From assembly GCA_937885175.1 (NCBI GenBank), contig CAKZZO010000007.1, forward strand, positions 1-30,889: 30,889 bases of DNA, in the 5' to 3' direction. Source of the stretch: an uncultured Treponema sp. Its GTDB lineage: Bacteria > Spirochaetota > Spirochaetia > Treponematales > Treponemataceae. A model generated the notes under the pieces. The model saw nothing but the letters and a program-made list of their open reading frames with translations, searched no databases and had not been told where the DNA came from. A program made the translations under genes and the position numbers. Below, piece after piece: positions 7,981-16,015 of this stretch; position 1 is the stretch's first letter; each line of letters begins with the position of its first letter.

Positions 7981-9068
7981 CGGAAGACACTGCAACGGGA
8001 ACGGATGCCTGGTACGCATACTCAGGGCCGGAAGATGATGTAGTGCTTTCTACCCGCGTCCGCCTTGCCCGAAATCTGGCCAATTTTCCCTTTCCCTCTC
8101 ATTTTACCGCAGACGATGCCGAGCGTGTGCAGGCACTGGTCTTTGATTCCTTTGCACAGAGTGCTCAGTCGGAAGCATATCAGGCTCTGGCGGTAAAAGA
8201 TTTGGATGATTTGGGTGCAAAGATTTTATGTGAGCGGGGCGTTTTGGAAGGAGACGCAAAAAATGCTCCCAGTGCCGGTATTGTCATGCGCACGGACGGA
8301 AAAATTGCCTGCACCGTAAATGCCAAGGATCATGTGAGAATCAGTGCCTTTGTGCCGGGGCTTGCGGGGACGGCTGCCTACGACATGTGCCATGCATTGG
8401 ACGCAGAACTGCAAAAGAAACTTCAGTTTGCCGCAAGTTATGACTTTGGCTTTTTGACCACCGCCTTTTCTGACAGCGGAAGCGGCATGAAAGTCAGCGT
8501 TCGTCTGCATCTGCCTTCACTTTCTTTTTGCGGGCAGTTTAATGAATTCTATAAAGAATTGAATGAAAAAGGCGTGGATATTTCTGCCTGTTTTGGCTCA
8601 GGACTGGAACGGGGGTCCTCACTGGGCGCCTATTATCAGGTGTCTACCAAGGCATCTGCCACAGGAAGTGAGTTTGACCAAATGGCGGGACTTGTCTCTG
8701 CGGTAAAATATCTGGTGGAAAGCGAGCGTCGGCTTAGGGATGTGGTAGTTGAGAGCCGTTCCACAGAGGTACAGAACATGGTATACCGGGCTTGTGTTCT
8801 GATGAAGTATTCGCTGCTCATGCCTTGGCGGGAATCTGTCGATAGTATATCTAGGATAAAATGGGGTATAGATGCTGGTATGTTTTCTGGTATTGATGAC
8901 TGCGACTTGAACGCGCTTCTCTACCGGATACAGGAAGGACACCTGCAATTTGTTTTGAAAAACGGGGATTTTCATTTTCCAGAGGATATTCAGGAAAACA
9001 AACGTTTACAAACGGAGTATTTGCGGGCACATATCCTAAAAGAAACTCTGGAAAAACTAACGTCTTAA
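7977..9068 (+). CDS. mcsB: McsB-like guanidino kinase homologue, active site degenerate
   Basis: 363 residues, normal length for McsB, placed exactly where mcsB belongs. The nucleotide-binding N-terminal motif STRVRLARN is intact (Arg27, Arg29, Arg32). The rest of the active site is not. The motif NEEDHxR, whose second Glu is catalytic in guanidino kinases, reads N-A-K-D-H-V-R here (115-121). The loop TSCPTNxGTGLR, with the reactive Cys and an ATP-contacting Arg, reads TTAFSDSGSGMK (161-172). The C-terminal RDxxRA phosphoarginine-binding motif of McsB is not recognisable (NKRLQTEYLRA near residue 345). I read these from the DNA and see no frameshift. Normally McsB phosphorylates arginines to mark proteins for ClpCP; this copy may instead be a non-catalytic adaptor. 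It starts within the mcsA stop and is followed 12 bases later by clpC. Confidence 0.9.
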   Translation: MTEDTATGTDAWYAYSGPEDDVVLSTRVRLARNLANFPFPSHFTADDAERVQALVFDSFAQSAQSEAYQALAVKDLDDLGAKILCERGVLEGDAKNAPSAGIVMRTDGKIACTVNAKDHVRISAFVPGLAGTAAYDMCHALDAELQKKLQFAASYDFGFLTTAFSDSGSGMKVSVRLHLPSLSFCGQFNEFYKELNEKGVDISACFGSGLERGSSLGAYYQVSTKASATGSEFDQMAGLVSAVKYLVESERRLRDVVVESRSTEVQNMVYRACVLMKYSLLMPWRESVDSISRIKWGIDAGMFSGIDDCDLNALLYRIQEGHLQFVLKNGDFHFPEDIQENKRLQTEYLRAHILKETLEKLTS

Positions 9069-9080
9069 ATTGAGGTCGCT

Positions 9081-11612
9081 ATGAAAGGATTATCTCCCCG
9101 AGCTCAGCGTCTGCTGGTTGCCCTTGCACAAGATGAAGGTCGAAAAAGTGGCAGTACGGAACTCTTGCCTGAACATGTACTTCTTGCCCTGCTTAAAAGT
9201 GCGGACGGACTAGGCTACATTCTTCTGCAGAGTCTTCATATAAATGTGCTTACCTTTCAACTCAATCTGGAACAGAGCCTTGCTCCCGCTCAGAATCTTT
9301 CCGCAGATTACAGCGACTTGCCGCCTTCCCGCCGCCTGCGGACTCTGGTAGATATGGCCGCCATTGAGTCCCGCTCCCTCCGCAATGATTACGTGGGTAC
9401 GGAACACCTTTTGCTGGCTGCCATGCGCGAGGAGCAGAGCGTTACCTGGCGTTTCTTTGAGCGTGCGGGACTTGGCATTGAAAACGTGCGCCATGAAGTG
9501 CTTTTGGTGCAGAAAAACTATCTGTCCAGCGCATCAGATAATCAGCGGGCAATCAATGAATTTGCCAATTCCATGATGAAAAGCATTTCTGGTGGCGGAG
9601 AATCTTCTCAGCAGACTCGTGGAAACGGCCAGCAGAAAAAGTCATTCTTGGCAGATTACAGCCGGGATTTAACGGCACTTTCCCGTGAAAATAAACTTGA
9701 CCCTGTGGTGGGACGGGAAAAAGAAATCCACCGCGTGATTCAGATTTTAAGCCGCCGCACCAAGAACAATCCTGTTCTGATTGGCGAACCCGGCGTGGGA
9801 AAGACTGCTATTGCCGAAGGTCTTGCCCAGCACATTGCTTCCGGCGACGTGCCGCGCAACCTGCTTAAAAAGCGCATCCTTTCTTTGGATTTGGCTGCCA
9901 TGATTGCAGGTACAAAATATCGCGGTGAATTTGAAGAGCGCATGAAGCGTATGATGAAGGAAATTCGTGAGAGCGGAGACATCATTCTCTTTATGGATGA
10001 ATTGCACACGATAATCGGTGCGGGCGGCCCGGAAGGACAGATGGATGCAAGCAATATCCTCAAGCCTGCGCTAAGCCGGGGTGAGATTCAGATTGTGGGT
10101 GCAACGACTATGCGGGAGTACCGCAAGTACTTTGAAAAAGATGCCGCCCTTGAACGCCGCTTCCAGATTGTCAAAGTGGAAGAACCTCTTGCCGAGGAGT
10201 CAATCCAGATTCTGGAAGGCTTAAAGTCAAAATTTGAAGACTTCCACAATGTGGTTTACGATGATGATGTGGTTCCTGCGATTGTCAAATTCAGCACACG
10301 CTATATCCCAGAACGCTTTTTGCCCGACAAGGCCATTGATATTCTTGACGAAGCGGGCAGTGCAAAAAAGATTCAGGAAGAAGAACGTCCGGTGCAGCTT
10401 GCGGAACTTGAAAAAAGCATTGAGGAACTGAGCGAGGAGAAAAAACAGTTGGTGGCAAATCAGGACTACGAACATGCCGCCATGGTGCGCGACAAAGTAC
10501 GTGACCTCAAGCAAAAACTTGATGAGTTCAGCAACTACTGGAAAAATAATGTGGAAAGCGTCAAAAAGCGCGTGACCGTGGAAGACGTTGCCAAAATCAT
10601 CAGCGGCATGACGGGCATTCCTTTGGAACAGCTTGATTCCAATGAAAGCGCAAAATTACTCCACATGGAAGAAGAACTGCACAAGAGTGTCATTGGCCAG
10701 GATGAGGCGGTAAAACTCCTTTCCAGCGCAATCCGCCGTTCCCGTGCAGGGGTTTCTTCCAGTGCCCGGCCGCTGGGTTCCTTCATTTTCCTTGGACCTA
10801 CGGGTGTGGGAAAAACGCAACTGGCAAAAACGCTGGCAAAATTCCTCTTTGGTACTGAGGACGCGCTGATTCGTGTGGACATGAGTGACTACATGGAAAA
10901 GCACAACGCAAGCCGCTTAGTTGGCGCTCCTCCGGGATACGTTGGCTATGATGAAGGCGGTGTGCTGACTGAAAAAGTGCGCCAAAAACCCTACAGTGTT
11001 GTCCTGCTGGATGAAATTGAAAAGGCTCACCCTGATATATTCAATCTGCTCCTGCAACTTTTGGAGGAGGGCGAGTTGAGCGACAACCTTGGTCATACGG
11101 TGAATTTCCGCAACACGGTGATTATTATGACCAGCAATGCAGGTGCCAGGGAAATTACCAGTGACCATCGTCTGGGATTCTCCACGGCGGGCGGGGGACT
11201 GCTTCCCTACAGCGACATCAAGGCCAGTGCCATGGAAGAACTGAAACGCATCATGCGCCCGGAACTCTTAAACCGTATTGACGACGTGGTGGTATTCAAC
11301 GCATTGAGCCGGGAGCAGGTGAGTGCGATTCTGGACATTCAGATGAAAGAACTGGAAAGCCGTCTTTCTGAACAGGAAATTACCCTTACCCTCAAGCCCA
11401 AGGCCAGAGACTATCTGCTTGACCATGGCTACGATCCCAGCATGGGTGCCCGTCCCATGCGCCGTCTGATTCAGCGTGAGATTGAAGAACAGCTTTCCCT
11501 GCTGATTCTGGAAGGCAAGGCGGAAAGCAAAAAGGCAAGCGTGGACTTTAAGGACGATAAACTGCTAGTTAAGTTCGCCAAACAGAAAAAGCCTGTTCTC
11601 CTGGCACTCTAG
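9081..11612 (+). CDS. clpC: ClpC, AAA+ unfoldase of the ClpCP protease
   Basis: 843 residues; GAGG precedes the ATG. Domains in order: a double Clp N-domain (about 1-145); first AAA+ module with GEPGVGKT (235-242) and Walker B ILFMDELHT; a middle domain containing a UVR motif (KQLVANQDYEHAAMVRDKVRDL, about 453-475), which distinguishes ClpC from ClpA; second AAA+ module with GPTGVGKT (572-579) and VVLLDEIEKAHPD; and a D2-small domain. The loop DHRLGFST carries the LGF tripeptide by which such proteins dock on ClpP. It unfolds substrates for ClpP, normally with McsA/McsB or MecA adaptors. It is the last gene of mcsA-mcsB-clpC. No clear terminator follows; lon begins 53 bases later with its own promoter. 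Confidence 0.96.
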   Translation: MKGLSPRAQRLLVALAQDEGRKSGSTELLPEHVLLALLKSADGLGYILLQSLHINVLTFQLNLEQSLAPAQNLSADYSDLPPSRRLRTLVDMAAIESRSLRNDYVGTEHLLLAAMREEQSVTWRFFERAGLGIENVRHEVLLVQKNYLSSASDNQRAINEFANSMMKSISGGGESSQQTRGNGQQKKSFLADYSRDLTALSRENKLDPVVGREKEIHRVIQILSRRTKNNPVLIGEPGVGKTAIAEGLAQHIASGDVPRNLLKKRILSLDLAAMIAGTKYRGEFEERMKRMMKEIRESGDIILFMDELHTIIGAGGPEGQMDASNILKPALSRGEIQIVGATTMREYRKYFEKDAALERRFQIVKVEEPLAEESIQILEGLKSKFEDFHNVVYDDDVVPAIVKFSTRYIPERFLPDKAIDILDEAGSAKKIQEEERPVQLAELEKSIEELSEEKKQLVANQDYEHAAMVRDKVRDLKQKLDEFSNYWKNNVESVKKRVTVEDVAKIISGMTGIPLEQLDSNESAKLLHMEEELHKSVIGQDEAVKLLSSAIRRSRAGVSSSARPLGSFIFLGPTGVGKTQLAKTLAKFLFGTEDALIRVDMSDYMEKHNASRLVGAPPGYVGYDEGGVLTEKVRQKPYSVVLLDEIEKAHPDIFNLLLQLLEEGELSDNLGHTVNFRNTVIIMTSNAGAREITSDHRLGFSTAGGGLLPYSDIKASAMEELKRIMRPELLNRIDDVVVFNALSREQVSAILDIQMKELESRLSEQEITLTLKPKARDYLLDHGYDPSMGARPMRRLIQREIEEQLSLLILEGKAESKKASVDFKDDKLLVKFAKQKKPVLLAL

Positions 11613-11630
11613 CAAAAAGAAACATACTAT

Positions 11631-11659
11631 TTGCCGATTGCCTGAAAATTCAGTATACT
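11631..11659 (+). promoter_or_regulatory. Promoter of lon, likely leaderless
   Basis: TTGCCG (11631-11636) and TATACT (11654-11659) are 17 bases apart. The -10 ends 7 bases before the lon ATG, so transcription should begin at or within a base or two of the start codon. No Shine-Dalgarno sequence lies between them, which fits a leaderless mRNA. Confidence 0.65.
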
Positions 11660-11665
11660 ATCAGT

Positions 11666-14404
11666 ATGACCGATGAAAAACAAACTGATGATAAATTGAA
11701 CGAAACTGATGATAAACTGAATCAGGAGCAAGATACACAGTCCGCAGACTCAAAAGATGACTCTGGCGACAAGACGGAGCAGCCTAAGAAAAAGCGTGGT
11801 CGTCCGCGAAAAAATCCTCTTGCGGAAGATAAAAAAGCCTCGGCAGACAAAAAGCCTGCAAAAAAGCGTGGACGTAAAGCCGAGGCTGCACCTTCAGAAA
11901 AAAGTGACGGCAAAAGCGAAGAAAAGCCGCATGAAATTAAAATAGAAGTAGACATGAGCAATCTGATGGGGCAGATTGTTCCGGTGGAGCAAATGCTTCC
12001 CAATAAACTGCACTTGATTCCTCTAGGCGGTCGCCCCATGTTCCCCGGCATCTTTACGCCAGTGATGATTAACGGAACGGACGATGTAAAAACCATTGAA
12101 AAAGCCTATGGTGAAGACGGCTTTATCGGCGTGGTTCTGCTCAAAAATGACAGCGATGAGCCCACGATAAGCGATTTGTACGAAGTTGGTACTGTTGCCC
12201 GTATCATCAAGAAAATCAATCTGCCTGACGGTGGCGTAAATATTTTTGTAAGCACCATAAAGCGTTTTAAAATCCGTCGTGCACTTAATTCTGCCCAGCC
12301 TATGGTGGCTGCCGTACAGTATCTGGACGATGAAGAAGACGATACGTTTGAAGTAAAGGCTTTGACCCGCGCCCTCATCAGCGAAATGAAAGAGGTTAGC
12401 GAAAATAATCCCCTTTTTAGCGAGGAAATGCGCCTCAACATGGTCAATATCGACCATCCAGGAAAAATCGCTGACTTTATCGCTTCAATTCTTTCCATTG
12501 AAAAAGAAGACCAGCAGAAGATTCTGGAGCAGACGAATGTGCGCGCCCGCATGGAGCAGGTGCTGGTCTACATCAAGAAAGAACAGGAACTTTTGCGCAT
12601 TCAGAAAAAGGTGCAGGCAGAACTGAACGAGCGTGTGGAAAAGAATCAGCGTGAATACTTCCTGCGGGAAGAAATGAAGGCGATTCAGGACGAGTTGGGC
12701 ACAGGTGCCGGCAACATGGCCAGTGACTACCAGAAGTTCAAGGAAAAAATCGACGCACTGGGCTTTGAAGGCGAAATCAAGGAAGCCGTTGACAACGAAC
12801 TGGAAAAATTCAACATCATGGATCCCAGTTCAAGTGAATATTTTGTAAGCCGCAATTTTCTGGAACTGGTCTGCGCCCTTCCCTGGAAGGATGAAAGCGT
12901 AGAGGACTACGACCTTTTCCGTGCCTATAAAATTCTTGAAAAAGACCACTATGGGCTGGACGACGTAAAAAAGCGCATCATGGAATATCTTGCCATCCGC
13001 AAACTGAAAAAAGACAACAAGGGTTCCATCTTGATTTTGGTGGGACCGCCGGGCGTTGGAAAAACCAGTGTGGGCCACTCCATAGCAAACGCCATGAACA
13101 AGCCCTTTTACCGCTTTAGTGTGGGCGGCATGAGGGACGAGGCGGAAATCAAGGGACACCGACGCACCTATATCGGTTCTATGCCGGGAAAAATCCTCCA
13201 GGGACTCAAAATCACCAAGACCAAGAGTCCAGTCTTTATGATTGACGAAGTGGACAAGATGGGGGCAAGTTATTCAGGCGGAGATCCTGCAAGTGCCCTG
13301 CTTGAAGTCCTTGACCCTGAGCAGAACGTATATTTCCGGGACAACTATCTGGATTTGCCTTTTGACGTAAGCAATGTTTTCTTTATCCTTACGGCAAATA
13401 CACTGGATAAGATTCCTGAACCCCTGCTTGACCGAGCGGAAATCATTTCCCTGTCAGGCTATATCGATCAGGAAAAACTGGAAATCGCGCGGAAGTATCT
13501 TGTACCCAAGAACCTTGTAAAGAATGGCCTGGAAAAAGGACAGGTTAAGTACACCAAGGCCGCGCTGCTTCGCATTGCAGAGGAATATGCCCGTGAGGCT
13601 GGTGTGCGCAATTACGAAAAATGTGTGGACAAGATTCACCGTAAGATTGTTACCCAGCAGCTCACTGGTATTCCCGCTGACGCAAAAAAACTTTCCGCAG
13701 TTACTGCGGATGCCTCTGCCTTGGAGACACTCAAGACACAGACCTTTACCGTGGATGCCGCTGATTTGGAAAAATATCTGGGTAAGCCTGTCTTTGACGA
13801 AAGCGAAATCAAGCGCGCAAGCGTTCCCGGCACGGCAATCGGACTTGCATGGACGAGTATGGGCGGAGACACGCTCTTGATAGAAAGCATTGCCTTCCAG
13901 AGCGATAAGGGTGGACTACAGTTGACGGGCCAGTTGGGCGACGTGATGAAAGAAAGTGCCCAGATTGCCATGAACTGGGTTAAGCAGTATGCAATCGAGC
14001 ATAAAATCAAGACGGCTCAGTGGTTTGAGCGAAATACCATTCACCTGCACATTCCTGAGGGGGCGACTCCCAAAGACGGACCTAGCGCAGGCATCACCAT
14101 GGCAACAACCTTTATGTCGCTTTTGACTGGTCGGGTTATCAAGCCCAATGTGGCGATGACTGGCGAACTTGCCCTTGGTGGACAGGTCATGCCCATTGGC
14201 GGTCTGCGGGAAAAGACTGTTGCCGCTAAACGAAACGGCATCAAGACCATTTTCATTCCTCAGGCAAACAAGCGGGATTTGGAAGACATTCCTGACCACG
14301 TAAAGCAGGGCATTACCTTCATTCCTGTCACAAACGCCATGGAAGTAATGACCAAGGTTTTTCAGCCGGCAAAGAAGACCGAGGACGCAGGATACGGCTT
14401 TTAA
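11666..14404 (+). CDS. lon: Lon protease with AT-hook-like N-terminal extension
   Basis: 912 residues. The core is a complete LonA: substrate-binding N-domain from about 110 (LPNKLHLIPLGGRPMFPGIF), AAA+ module with GPPGVGKT (460-467), and a protease domain with catalytic Ser807 in KDGPSAGITM and Lys850 in GGLREKTVAAK. The Ser-Lys spacing of 43 is the same as in E. coli Lon. It degrades misfolded and regulatory proteins in the cytoplasm. The odd part is residues 1-100: very acidic for 40 residues, with a duplicated TDDKLN unit, then KKKRGRPRKN (41-50), a textbook AT-hook, and a second partial one (KKRGRK, 66-71). This suggests binding to AT-rich DNA. The start at 11666 lacks an SD sequence and may be leaderless; the next in-frame ATG (residue 97) would remove the whole extension. 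Confidence 0.95.
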   Translation: MTDEKQTDDKLNETDDKLNQEQDTQSADSKDDSGDKTEQPKKKRGRPRKNPLAEDKKASADKKPAKKRGRKAEAAPSEKSDGKSEEKPHEIKIEVDMSNLMGQIVPVEQMLPNKLHLIPLGGRPMFPGIFTPVMINGTDDVKTIEKAYGEDGFIGVVLLKNDSDEPTISDLYEVGTVARIIKKINLPDGGVNIFVSTIKRFKIRRALNSAQPMVAAVQYLDDEEDDTFEVKALTRALISEMKEVSENNPLFSEEMRLNMVNIDHPGKIADFIASILSIEKEDQQKILEQTNVRARMEQVLVYIKKEQELLRIQKKVQAELNERVEKNQREYFLREEMKAIQDELGTGAGNMASDYQKFKEKIDALGFEGEIKEAVDNELEKFNIMDPSSSEYFVSRNFLELVCALPWKDESVEDYDLFRAYKILEKDHYGLDDVKKRIMEYLAIRKLKKDNKGSILILVGPPGVGKTSVGHSIANAMNKPFYRFSVGGMRDEAEIKGHRRTYIGSMPGKILQGLKITKTKSPVFMIDEVDKMGASYSGGDPASALLEVLDPEQNVYFRDNYLDLPFDVSNVFFILTANTLDKIPEPLLDRAEIISLSGYIDQEKLEIARKYLVPKNLVKNGLEKGQVKYTKAALLRIAEEYAREAGVRNYEKCVDKIHRKIVTQQLTGIPADAKKLSAVTADASALETLKTQTFTVDAADLEKYLGKPVFDESEIKRASVPGTAIGLAWTSMGGDTLLIESIAFQSDKGGLQLTGQLGDVMKESAQIAMNWVKQYAIEHKIKTAQWFERNTIHLHIPEGATPKDGPSAGITMATTFMSLLTGRVIKPNVAMTGELALGGQVMPIGGLREKTVAAKRNGIKTIFIPQANKRDLEDIPDHVKQGITFIPVTNAMEVMTKVFQPAKKTEDAGYGF

Positions 14405-14442
14405 TCTGTATTGGCTTTTGTGGCAGCGTGCAAGGATTTTTC

Positions 14443-14470
14443 TTGCCTTTCCCCAAATGTCTGCTATACT
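14443..14470 (+). promoter_or_regulatory. Promoter of the superoxide reductase gene
   Basis: TTGCCT (14443-14448) and TATACT (14465-14470) are 16 bases apart, with an extended TGC before the -10. The hexamers closely resemble those of the lon promoter. A GAGG ribosome binding site follows (14478-14481) before the ATG at 14489. Confidence 0.65.
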
Positions 14471-14488
14471 TTGATATGAGGTACGAAT

Positions 14489-14863
14489 ATGGTTCAATTT
14501 TTTAAATGCTTGAAATGCGGTAAGATTGTGGAGGTCGTCAACAAGGGCTGTCCAGTGGTCGTTTGCTGTGGCGAGGAAATGAAGGAACTCAAGGCCAATA
14601 CAACAGACGGTGCGGTAGAAAAACATGTTCCCGTTATTGAACAGACTGGAAACACTGTTACGGTAAAAGTTGGCTCTGCAGCCCATCCCATGGCGGATGA
14701 CCATTGGATTCAGTGGATTGTGCTGGAGACGGACAAGGGCGTGTATCGTAAGACCTTGAATCCTGGCGACATTCCTGAAGCAAAGTTCACGCTGACGGAT
14801 GAAAAACTGCTTGCGGCCTATGAGTATTGCAATAAACATGGTCTCTGGAAGGCAGATGCATAA
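14489..14863 (+). CDS. dfx: Desulfoferrodoxin-type superoxide reductase (2Fe-SOR)
   Basis: 124 residues. The N-terminal desulforedoxin domain has Cys7, Cys10, Cys26 and Cys27, the full set for the rubredoxin-like iron centre I. The catalytic domain has all ligands of the Fe(His)4Cys centre II: His46 in EKHVP, His66 in AHPM, His72 in DDHW, Cys114 and His117 in YCNKHGLW. Glu44 and Lys45 are the conserved residues that assist protonation. The enzyme reduces superoxide to hydrogen peroxide without making oxygen, the usual anaerobe strategy. As I recall, the T. pallidum enzyme lacks centre I, so this organism carries the more complete form. It has its own promoter and is followed at once by a transporter gene. 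Confidence 0.96.
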   Translation: MVQFFKCLKCGKIVEVVNKGCPVVVCCGEEMKELKANTTDGAVEKHVPVIEQTGNTVTVKVGSAAHPMADDHWIQWIVLETDKGVYRKTLNPGDIPEAKFTLTDEKLLAAYEYCNKHGLWKADA

Positions 14864-14905
14864 GAGTCATTGCGGGGCTGCGACTTTTCAAGGCCACGAG
14901 CTGCT

Positions 14906-16015
14906 ATGATGGTATCTTTCCTCAAAAAACGGGCGGTCTTTTGTGCCGCCTCTTTCTGTGCATTCGTAAGTTGTTTTTTTGTACCGCCCTCAAAAGCCTA
15001 TCTTTCATATATTGACGGACATACGCTGGCGGTGCTTTTTGCCCTCATGGCGTCGGTGGCAGGATTGGAAAGTTGCGGGCTTTTCAGGATGATGGCGGTT
15101 TGCCTGTGCGCTTTGGTACACACAAGCCGCGCCCTGTCTTTTGTCCTCGTTTTCCTTTGCTTTTTCTCCAGCATGCTTATCACCAATGACGTGGCTCTGA
15201 TTGCCTTTGTGCCCTTTGCCCTTATGCTGCTTGGCTCTCAGAAAGGGCTGCCGCCAGTTTCTGTTGCCTATGTGATTGTACTGCAAACGGTGGCGGCGAA
15301 TACGGGCAGCATGCTTACGCCAGTGGGAAATCCTCAGAATCTCTTTTTGTACACTCAGTCGGGCATTGCTTTGCCAGCCTTTATCGGAATTTTATTGCCT
15401 TATACCATCGTCTGCGGGCTACTGCTTGCGTTGGCATTGCTTTTAGTGCCAAACGTAAGTCTTTCTCCGCTGGGAAGTCCCAATGCCCAGAGTCATCCCT
15501 CGTTTTTGCGCAAAAGCCTGTACACGATTCTCTTTGTGCTCTGTCTCCTTTCGGTGGCAAAGGTAATTCCAAAGCCGCTCCTTGCCCTTATTGTGTTGCT
15601 GGCAGTCTTGCTTTTTGATGCCAGGACATTATTACGGGTGGATTATTTTTTGCTTTTGACCTTTGTGGCTTTTTTTATTTTCAGCGGAAATATTGCTTCA
15701 ATTCCTGCTGTCCGTTCTCTTTTGGAATCCTGTGTTCAGCAGCATGAACTTGCCTCCGGACTCGTGGCAAGCCAGATTATCAGTAATGTACCCGCCACGC
15801 TTTTACTGTATCCCTTTGCTGAGAATCTGAAAAGTCTTTTGCTGGGCGTGAACTTTGGCGGCTTGGGAACTCTGGTCGCTTCTCTTGCAAGCCTTATCTC
15901 ATTTATCATGTACAGCAAGAGCGGGCGGCAGGGCGGTCACTATCTTGCGCTTTTTACGCTGGTAAATGTGATTTTTCTGGCCCTGCTCCTTTTAGTAGGT
16001 CAGCTGTTCCAGTGA
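14906..16015 (+). CDS. SLC13/ArsB-type membrane transporter
   Basis: About 369 residues from the ATG at 14906; a TTG at 14870 in the same frame is a possible but less likely start. At least ten hydrophobic helices cover nearly the whole length. The motifs MLITNDVALIAFVPFAL and TGSMLTPVGNPQNLFLY are the paired re-entrant-loop signatures of the ion-transporter superfamily (ArsB, NhaD, CitMHS, SLC13), and SQIISNVPATLLLYPFA is the second-repeat equivalent. It therefore exports or imports an anion or carboxylate with a cation. The substrate cannot be told; the neighbouring superoxide reductase gives no clear hint. Its 3' end overlaps the convergent FAD-subunit gene by 24 bases. Confidence 0.85.
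   Translation: MMVSFLKKRAVFCAASFCAFVSCFFVPPSKAYLSYIDGHTLAVLFALMASVAGLESCGLFRMMAVCLCALVHTSRALSFVLVFLCFFSSMLITNDVALIAFVPFALMLLGSQKGLPPVSVAYVIVLQTVAANTGSMLTPVGNPQNLFLYTQSGIALPAFIGILLPYTIVCGLLLALALLLVPNVSLSPLGSPNAQSHPSFLRKSLYTILFVLCLLSVAKVIPKPLLALIVLLAVLLFDARTLLRVDYFLLLTFVAFFIFSGNIASIPAVRSLLESCVQQHELASGLVASQIISNVPATLLLYPFAENLKSLLLGVNFGGLGTLVASLASLISFIMYSKSGRQGGHYLALFTLVNVIFLALLLLVGQLFQ

Noticed and set aside
14427..14450. GCAAG..CTTGC hairpin after lon as a terminator
   Set aside because: The stem is only 5 bp, no proper T-run follows, and the right arm is the -35 of the superoxide reductase promoter.
13916..14839. 307-codon open frame on the minus strand
   Set aside because: It covers the Lon protease domain and all of superoxide reductase in antisense, both of which have intact catalytic motifs on the plus strand.
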